Of a stretch of 12,855 bases of DNA, positions 6,271 to 9,516 are shown piece by piece. The stretch is from NCBI GenBank assembly GCA_903862375.1, contig CAIOXR010000071.1, positions 1 through 12,855 on the forward strand. Direction: 5' to 3'. The stretch comes from an uncultured bacterium (lineage in GTDB: Bacteria > Patescibacteriota > Minisyncoccia > Phycocordibacterales > UBA9973). Under the pieces are notes generated by a model that was given only the letters and a program-made list of their open reading frames with translations, was not told where the DNA came from and searched no databases. Each line of letters opens with the position of its first letter. The stretch's first letter is position 1. Position numbers and translations under genes: made by a program.

Positions 6271-7020
6271 TTATTCAAGCAATAATAATGCAAGCATTGA
6301 TATAACTCCTATCATTATAATACAAAGCTGAATTACTGAATGTTTAATATTTTTTGTTTTATGAAGTTCAGGGATAAGGTCTGCTACAGCTATATAGATA
6401 AACCCTCCAGCAGATATAGGCACAAACCATAGTATAGAACTATTAATTATATTTCCAAAAATAAAAATAATAATCAAACCTAAGACTGAAGCAAGTGCGG
6501 ATAGAAAGTTGAGCCAGAGTGCTCGCTTCTTTGTATAGCCAGAGTGGATTAATACTGCAAAGTCCCCTATCTCTTGTGGTATTTCGTGAAGCACTACAGC
6601 GATAGTTGTAGCGATACCTACATGAGGACTTACAAGGAAACTTGCACCGATGATAATACCATCTATCATGTTGTGGAATCCATCAGTAAATAAAACAAGC
6701 TTCCCTACTGGATGAATATGCTCTTGTTCTTTATCTTCTCCATGATGGTGCCAGTGTATGAACTTCTCAATTACAAAGAATAATAATATTCCTACAATTA
6801 TTAATATACCGACAATACTTGCATCTATATTACTTTTGAATGCTTCAGGAATTATGTGGATGAATGCATCTCCAAGCAGTGCACCTATAGCCAAGCTTAT
6901 AAAAAAGTTAATATATTTTTTCAATACATCTTCACCTATAGATAGTGAGAAAACTCCCACAAGTGAAACTAAACTTACAATCATTACACTGATAAATGCA
7001 TAAATATAATTCGTCAACAT
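6271..7020 (-). CDS. ZIP-family metal (Zn/Fe) transporter
   Basis: This is a membrane importer of divalent metals (ZIP family). Its 249 aa carry about eight hydrophobic segments. The defining metal-site motifs are HNMIDGIIIGASF (116-128; H116, N117, D120) and HEIPQEIGDF (145-154; H145, E146, E150). A His-rich cytosolic loop, HWHHHGEDKEQEHIH (89-103), sits between the third and fourth segments, as expected for the family. Zinc is the likeliest substrate, but iron or manganese cannot be excluded. A TGGTATAAT extended -10 lies exactly six bases upstream of the ATG, implying a leaderless mRNA and fixing the start. The gene is divergent from the tRNA-Pro/tRNA-Gly unit and convergent with the HU gene, with structured element B between them. 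Confidence 0.92.
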   Translation of the reverse strand: MLTNYIYAFISVMIVSLVSLVGVFSLSIGEDVLKKYINFFISLAIGALLGDAFIHIIPEAFKSNIDASIVGILIIVGILLFFVIEKFIHWHHHGEDKEQEHIHPVGKLVLFTDGFHNMIDGIIIGASFLVSPHVGIATTIAVVLHEIPQEIGDFAVLIHSGYTKKRALWLNFLSALASVLGLIIIFIFGNIINSSILWFVPISAGGFIYIAVADLIPELHKTKNIKHSVIQLCIIMIGVISMLALLLLE

Positions 7021-7026
7021 TGGTCT

Positions 7027-7054
7027 ATTATACCAGAAATAAAAAAATTGTAAT
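7027..7054 (-). promoter_or_regulatory. Leaderless promoter of the ZIP gene
   Basis: On the minus strand there is TATAAT (7027-7032) with TGG immediately upstream, and a -35-like ATTACA (7049-7054) at 16 bp. The -10 is six bases from the ATG. The -35 overlaps the -35 of the divergent tRNA promoter (7048-7053), so the two transcription units may compete for polymerase. Confidence 0.65.
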
Positions 7055-7075
7055 TATTATAAAATATGCTAATAT
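7048..7075 (+). promoter_or_regulatory. Promoter of the tRNA-Pro/tRNA-Gly unit
   Basis: TTGTAA (7048-7053) and an extended -10, TGCTAATAT (7067-7075), are separated by 16 bp. Transcription would start near 7082 and run through the tRNA-Pro 5'-half copy, tRNA-Pro and tRNA-Gly. Confidence 0.55.
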
Positions 7076-7105
7076 GAGATAGTTATCAAGGAAAAATTTA
7101 TTTGT

Positions 7106-7142
7106 CGGGGTGTAGTGTAACGGCTAACATTCCTGTTTTGGG
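7106..7142 (+). pseudogene. Duplicate 5' half of tRNA-Pro
   Basis: Bases 7101-7142 are identical to 7154-7195. The copy includes the first 37 nt of tRNA-Pro and stops right after the TGG anticodon. Then 11 unrelated bases follow before the real gene's upstream flank begins again (53-bp offset). It lies between the predicted promoter and the intact tRNA, so it would be transcribed as part of the precursor leader. It could arise from a tandem duplication or from integration at the anticodon loop. Confidence 0.85.
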
Positions 7143-7158
7143 GAAAAAATAATTTTGT

Positions 7159-7231
7159 CGGGGTGTAGTGTAACGGCTAACATTCCTGTTTTGGGAACAG
7201 GCGACTCCGGGTTCGAATCCCGGCGCCCCGA
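7159..7231 (+). tRNA. tRNA-Pro (anticodon UGG)
   Basis: A complete cloverleaf: acceptor CGGGGTG/CGCCCCG with the C1-G72 pair usual for bacterial tRNA-Pro, anticodon stem CCTGT/ACAGG with loop TTTGGGA (anticodon TGG, reading CCN proline codons), and T arm CCGGG-TTCGAAT-CCCGG. The discriminator is A. The 3' CCA is not encoded, so the CCA-adding enzyme is needed. tRNA-Gly(UCC) follows 42 bases downstream in the same unit. Confidence 0.95.
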
Positions 7232-7273
7232 CAAAGTTATGTTTTCCAGAGACAAATTGAAATATAAATATTT

Positions 7274-7344
7274 GCGGGATTAGTTAATCGGTATAATAAC
7301 AGTTTTCCAAACTGTGGTGAAGGGTTCGACTCCCTTATCCCGCA
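7274..7344 (+). tRNA. tRNA-Gly (anticodon UCC)
   Basis: A complete cloverleaf: acceptor GCGGGAT/ATCCCGC, anticodon stem ACAGT/ACTGT with loop TTTCCAA (anticodon TCC), and T arm AGGG-TTCGACT-CCCT. CCA is not encoded. The acceptor 3' strand is also the outer part of a 26-bp inverted repeat with the downstream terminator (7336-7361 with 7368-7393), so an alternative pairing that opens the acceptor stem is possible in the nascent transcript. Confidence 0.95.
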
Positions 7345-7384
7345 CAAAAACAAAATAGCCCCTATTAGGGCTATTTTGTTTTTG
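7345..7384 (+). terminator. Terminator of the tRNA unit, extended into tRNA-Gly
   Basis: A perfect 17-bp stem (7345-7361 with 7368-7384, loop CTATTA) ends in a TTTTGTTTTTG tract. The inverted repeat continues outward for nine more base pairs into the tRNA-Gly 3' acceptor strand (to 7336) on one side and to 7393 on the other, 26 bp in all. Confidence 0.8.
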
Positions 7385-7461
7385 TGCGGGATAGCAAGCA
7401 AACTGCTTTGCTTGCGTAAGGGAGGCGAAAAGCTTTTCATTTTTTGGTATTAACCAAAACG

Positions 7462-7494
7462 AAAAGGTATACTGTCCTCGTAGAGGAAGACTCC
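7462..7494 (+). repeat. 33-nt core repeat, copy 1
   Basis: This copy differs from copy 2 (7598-7630) by one base (T7468 against C7604). It contains the hairpin TCCTC-GTA-GAGGA and ends in GAAGACTCC, which resembles a tRNA T arm. Confidence 0.9.
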
Positions 7495-7597
7495 TCTTAT
7501 TCATGCGGATGAAGCGTAAGGCGATTAGAAAATCGTGCCGTGAGGCGATAGGCGAAAGGCTTTTTGTTGCAAATTTTGATAATATCAAAATTTGCCA

Positions 7598-7630
7598 AAA
7601 AGGCATACTGTCCTCGTAGAGGAAGACTCC
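7598..7630 (+). repeat. 33-nt core repeat, copy 2
   Basis: Second copy of the core, 136 bases after the first. It follows the 3' side of a long hairpin whose bases differ from the equivalent hairpin in unit 1. Confidence 0.9.
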
Positions 7631-7701
7631 ATCAATCACGCGACCGTAGGGCGAGACTCCCCTATTCCACACAATCATATTTAATAAAGTCAATATACTA
7701 C

Positions 7702-7730
7702 TTGACAAAGTATACATTATATGATAAAAT
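7702..7730 (+). promoter_or_regulatory. Near-consensus strong promoter
   Basis: A perfect TTGACA (7702-7707), a 17-bp spacer, and TAAAAT (7725-7730) preceded by TGA (extended -10). This is the best promoter in the window. The start site would be near 7737. Confidence 0.85.
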
Positions 7731-7755
7731 TAATTAAATCATAAAAACATTAAAT

Positions 7756-7878
7756 ATGAAAAAGTTATTTATAGCAGGACTTGTCCTGCTAATATTAATA
7801 TCTTCGTGTGCAACCCAGAGGCCTGGGTGCACAACATGGACAAAAGTAAGTGTTACAAGGTCATACGGCCATAAGTAA
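7756..7878 (+). CDS. Small lipoprotein, 40 aa
   Basis: The frame encodes a textbook lipoprotein signal peptide: basic start MKKLF, hydrophobic core IAGLVLLILI, and lipobox ISSC with the lipidated Cys at residue 18. The mature part is only about 23 residues, CATQRPGCTTWTKVSVTRSY plus GHK. It would be exported and anchored in the membrane, but I recognise no family; it resembles entericidin-like peptides only in size and layout. The gene lies between a near-consensus promoter and a perfect terminator, giving a transcript of about 190 nt. The coding region is also rich in inverted repeats: GCAGGAC/GTCCTGC (7774-7789), ACCCAG/CTGGGT (7812-7827) and TGTTAC/GTAACA near its end. The transcript may therefore act partly as an RNA. 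The start is the only ATG consistent with the signal peptide. Confidence 0.72.
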   Translation: MKKLFIAGLVLLILISSCATQRPGCTTWTKVSVTRSYGHK

Positions 7879-7885
7879 CACAATG

Positions 7886-7925
7886 CTGGTAGATATGCAC
7901 CCACAGTCATATCTACCAGTTTTTT
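7886..7925 (+). terminator. Strong terminator after the lipoprotein gene
   Basis: A perfect 12-bp stem (7886-7897 with 7908-7919) with a 10-nt loop is followed by TTTTTT. It ends six bases before the stop of the convergent yraN gene. Confidence 0.95.
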
Positions 7926-7930
7926 ATTGC

Positions 7931-8329
7931 CTACAACACCACATTCTCCACCATCTTTACCCTTGCTAACCTTTTCTCAATATCTAAATACACAACCAAT
8001 AGATCAAACTGCCAATTTATATAACCAAGTCTTTTACTTATAAGATAAGTCTCCACTACCCTTCTTAATCTCTTCAATTTCCAAGGATGCATATTCTCTT
8101 CTGGTCTGTTTGCTGTTTCATATGTAACATAATCCAATGATGATACACTCTTTGACTTAACTTCAATAAAATACCTTTTATCACCTTTTTGAGCAATAAT
8201 ATCAATTTCTCCCCATTTCTTTGTATAATTTCTTTCTAAAATATTGAAATCATGTTTCACGAGAAACTTACAAGCTACATCTTCCCCTAATTCACCAATT
8301 TTTTGAGAATTTGAAGTAAAAATCTTCAT
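7931..8329 (-). CDS. yraN: YraN/UPF0102-family nuclease-like protein
   Basis: This small protein has the restriction-endonuclease-like fold of the YraN (UPF0102) family. At 132 aa it is typical length. The family motifs are present: GELGEDVACKFL (12-23), NYTKKWGEIDIIAQ (34-47, with E41 and D43) and YFIEVKSKS (53-61, with E56 and K58), the PD-(D/E)XK-type catalytic set. The cellular role is not well established; a part in DNA processing or recombination has been proposed for the family. The gene converges on the lipoprotein gene. Two parS-like palindromes lie within its coding sequence (8114-8129, 8253-8268) and two just upstream (8338-8353, 8364-8379), so promoter and centromere-like sites may overlap. 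No clear Shine-Dalgarno sequence precedes the start. Confidence 0.9.
   Translation of the reverse strand: MKIFTSNSQKIGELGEDVACKFLVKHDFNILERNYTKKWGEIDIIAQKGDKRYFIEVKSKSVSSLDYVTYETANRPEENMHPWKLKRLRRVVETYLISKRLGYINWQFDLLVVYLDIEKRLARVKMVENVVL
8114..8129. other. parS-like palindrome 1
   Basis: TGTTTCATATGTAACA, inside yraN, where on the minus strand it encodes the VTYET part of YVTYETA. It matches the array consensus with a CATATG centre. Confidence 0.7.
8253..8268. other. parS-like palindrome 2
   Basis: TGTTTCACGAGAAACT, inside yraN in a different reading frame from site 1 (encodes KFLVKH). It is a slightly imperfect palindrome but close to canonical parS. Confidence 0.65.
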
Positions 8330-8337
8330 AAAGTTGA

Positions 8338-8353
8338 TGTTACATATGAAACA
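8338..8353. other. parS-like palindrome 3
   Basis: TGTTACATATGAAACA, intergenic, nine bases upstream of the yraN start codon. Confidence 0.7.
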
Positions 8354-8363
8354 AGATTAAGTA

Positions 8364-8379
8364 TGTTTCACGTGAAACG
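8364..8379. other. parS site, near-perfect
   Basis: TGTTTCACGTGAAACG matches the widely conserved bacterial parS sequence TGTTTCACGTGAAACA at 15 of 16 positions, including the CACGTG core. ParB/Spo0J proteins bind this site to organise origin segregation. It is intergenic, upstream of yraN. Confidence 0.82.
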
Positions 8380-8599
8380 ATTATTCATATTTAATAGACA
8401 AAATCTATATATTTACTAGTACTTTATAATATATCATTATAAATCAACATATTTTTAATTATTATCACAATTGTCCTTCAAAAGTTAAAACTGATTTTTT
8501 GTCTCTTATAAACAATACACACATAGTTATACACATAAATCTAGATTTTAAAGGATTAATTATGTGTATAAAAGACTAATAAAAGTCAAAATAATTTTG
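8380..8599. other. AT-rich intergenic region with origin-like motifs
   Basis: This gene-free stretch between the parS site and tRNA-Gly(GCC) is strongly AT-rich. It carries a perfect 12-bp inverted repeat (8527-8538 with 8560-8571). Each arm contains TTATACACA, which fits the DnaA-box consensus TTATNCACA, on opposite strands, and the AATCTAGATT palindrome (8538-8547) lies between them. The mix of AT-rich DNA, inverted DnaA boxes and an adjacent parS is what a small replication origin could look like, but no dnaA or dnaN gene is in the window. The same repeat could be an operator. No convincing open frame was seen here. Confidence 0.35.
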
Positions 8600-8670
8600 T
8601 GCGGATAGTGGGAATCGGACCCACATTTCGTCTTTGGCAAAGACGTATTTTACCACTAAATTATACCCGC
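8600..8670 (-). tRNA. tRNA-Gly (anticodon GCC)
   Basis: Cloverleaf on the minus strand: acceptor GCGGGTA/TATCCGC, anticodon stem CGTCT/AGACG with loop TTGCCAA (anticodon GCC), and T stem GTGGG/CCCAC. The discriminator is A and CCA is not encoded. The T loop reads TCCGATT, so position 55 is C rather than the near-universal T. The gene begins eight bases after the stop of the HTH/LAGLIDADG-like gene on the same strand and may be cotranscribed with it. Confidence 0.92.
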
Positions 8671-8678
8671 AAAATATT

Positions 8679-9338
8679 TTATTTGGACAAATCTATCTTC
8701 ATTTGATTTATCCAATAAAGCAACTTGTGCTTCAAAAAACTATTAAGTATTATACTTGTTCCAACTCCAAAATGCAACTTTCTAGTTTTCAATCTACCAT
8801 TAATCACTTGTGGTTTATATATATTTTTCCTTATTATTCCTAATTCATTACACCATTTATCCATACATTCATCTATATTTAGATCAGGATAGAGTAAAAT
8901 ACTAAATTTAATGTTCTCCATACTCATTTTTAAATACAATTTACAAAAATTTATAAATACTTTATGTAAACCAAAATCAGTATTTGCAAATCTAATTATA
9001 TTCTTATTCAAATGATCACCTTCTCCATCATATAGCATTAATCCTGCTACAAACAAAGGATCATCCTTAAATACTAAATATTCACTCTTGGCATTTGCGA
9101 GTGTATTATCATACTTGTCTTTAAGTATTAAATCCCTTGATATATTCATTAGGATAATGCGATCTGTACTTAATTTTACAATATTATTTATATTTGTATT
9201 TTTTACCTGTTTTGACCAATCTTCATTCTTAAACCAATCACACAAAGTACTTTTTGAGACTCCAAGTTCAATTTTAATCTCATTATATGATTTACCATTC
9301 TTTCTTAATTGAATTGCTAATTCTTTATCGTGTCTCAT
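8679..9338 (-). CDS. HTH protein with single LAGLIDADG-like endonuclease domain
   Basis: The N-terminal 40 residues form a helix-turn-helix (AIQLRKNGKSYNEIKIELGV...SKSTLCDWFK). The main domain starts near residue 90 with PLFVAGLMLYDGEGDH (94-109), which resembles the LAGLIDADG/'GLYxGEG' motif of homing-type endonucleases; the acidic D104 and E106 would be the metal-binding positions. A later KLHFGVGTS segment (188-196) also fits the fold. The length, 219 aa, and the single motif suggest a homodimer. I recall HTH plus LAGLIDADG-like stand-alone proteins as common in CPR genomes; whether they cut DNA or act as regulators is unclear. The gene sits between tRNA-Gly(GCC) and tRNA-Arg, and no parS-like sites occur within it although they flank it on both sides. 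This would fit later insertion. A TATACT -10 lies eight bases before the ATG. Confidence 0.72.
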   Translation of the reverse strand: MRHDKELAIQLRKNGKSYNEIKIELGVSKSTLCDWFKNEDWSKQVKNTNINNIVKLSTDRIILMNISRDLILKDKYDNTLANAKSEYLVFKDDPLFVAGLMLYDGEGDHLNKNIIRFANTDFGLHKVFINFCKLYLKMSMENIKFSILLYPDLNIDECMDKWCNELGIIRKNIYKPQVINGRLKTRKLHFGVGTSIILNSFLKHKLLYWINQMKIDLSK

Positions 9339-9346
9339 ATAGTATA

Positions 9347-9352
9347 AGTATA
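9347..9352 (-). promoter_or_regulatory. -10 box of the HTH/LAGLIDADG-like gene
   Basis: TATACT on the minus strand lies eight bases upstream of the ATG, implying a leaderless or near-leaderless mRNA. A second TATACT (9341-9346) is only two bases from the ATG and too close. The -35 region is weak. Confidence 0.4.
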
Positions 9353-9366
9353 CTACCGTAGTCCAG

Positions 9367-9395
9367 TTTTGAAAAGAAATAAAAAAGTGTATAAT
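9367..9395 (+). promoter_or_regulatory. Promoter of tRNA-Arg and cca
   Basis: TATAAT at 9390-9395 has TTTTGA (9367-9372) 17 bp upstream, or alternatively TTGAAA (9369-9374) at 15 bp. The start would be near 9402, 20 bases before tRNA-Arg. It is divergent from the HTH/LAGLIDADG-like gene. Confidence 0.55.
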
Positions 9396-9421
9396 GGATA
9401 TATTAATAATTATATATTAAA

Positions 9422-9496
9422 GCACCCGTAGTGAAATGGATATCATTCCCGCCTTCGAAGCGGTCGTTCCAAGTTCGAATCTTGGCGGGTGCACCA
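9422..9496 (+). tRNA. tRNA-Arg (anticodon UCG), CCA encoded
   Basis: Cloverleaf with acceptor GCACCCG/CGGGTGC, anticodon loop CTTCGAA (anticodon TCG), T arm CCAAG-TTCGAAT-CTTGG and discriminator A. Unlike the three other tRNAs here it encodes its 3' CCA (9494-9496). The outermost anticodon-stem pair (27-43) appears to be a C/T mismatch. The cca start codon follows after 12 bases, so the tRNA and the CCA-enzyme mRNA are likely one primary transcript separated by tRNA 3' processing. Confidence 0.94.
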
Positions 9497-9500
9497 CAAA

Positions 9501-9516
9501 AGTTTCATATGAAACA
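9501..9516. other. parS-like palindrome 5
   Basis: AGTTTCATATGAAACA; the central ATG is the cca start codon (9509-9511). This is a perfect 14-bp palindrome. Confidence 0.7.

Larger units (their letters stand above)
7384..7673 (+). repeat. Tandem degenerate tRNA-Gly-derived structured block
   Basis: About 290 nt without a credible gene. It begins with GTGCGGGATAG, like a tRNA-Gly 5' acceptor strand, and ends with GACTCCCCTATTCCACACA (7655-7673), closely resembling the tRNA-Gly 3' end; the two ends can pair in 10 of 11 positions (7384-7394 with 7662-7672). Between them are two longer units. Each has a small hairpin (7394-7415; 7522-7534), a GGCGAAA motif, a long A/T-rich hairpin of unrelated sequence but the same position (7433-7466; 7560-7602), and an almost identical 33-nt core. 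The core aligns with the tRNA-Gly anticodon-to-T-arm segment (ACTGT...GACTCC). The spacing between cores is not a multiple of three, so conservation is not at the protein level. These may be decayed tRNA copies or a structured RNA built from them. Confidence 0.6.

Noticed and set aside
7237..7440. A 67-codon minus-strand frame containing 'RESNPSPQ'
   Set aside because: It is the reverse complement of tRNA-Gly and its terminator, a well-known source of false protein calls.
7384..7673. tmRNA or retron RNA
   Set aside because: There is no tag reading frame, no tRNA-Ala-type G-U pair and no 3' CCA for tmRNA. No reverse transcriptase gene is nearby for a retron.
7280..7717. A 145-codon open frame on the minus strand across tRNA-Gly and the repeat block
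   Set aside because: It runs antisense through tRNA-Gly, and its similar segments derive from tRNA-like repeats. The two 33-nt cores are read in different frames, so there is no protein-level conservation.
9431..9508. Upstream extension of the cca reading frame
   Set aside because: It lies inside tRNA-Arg. The ATG at 9509 gives a normal CCA-enzyme N terminus.
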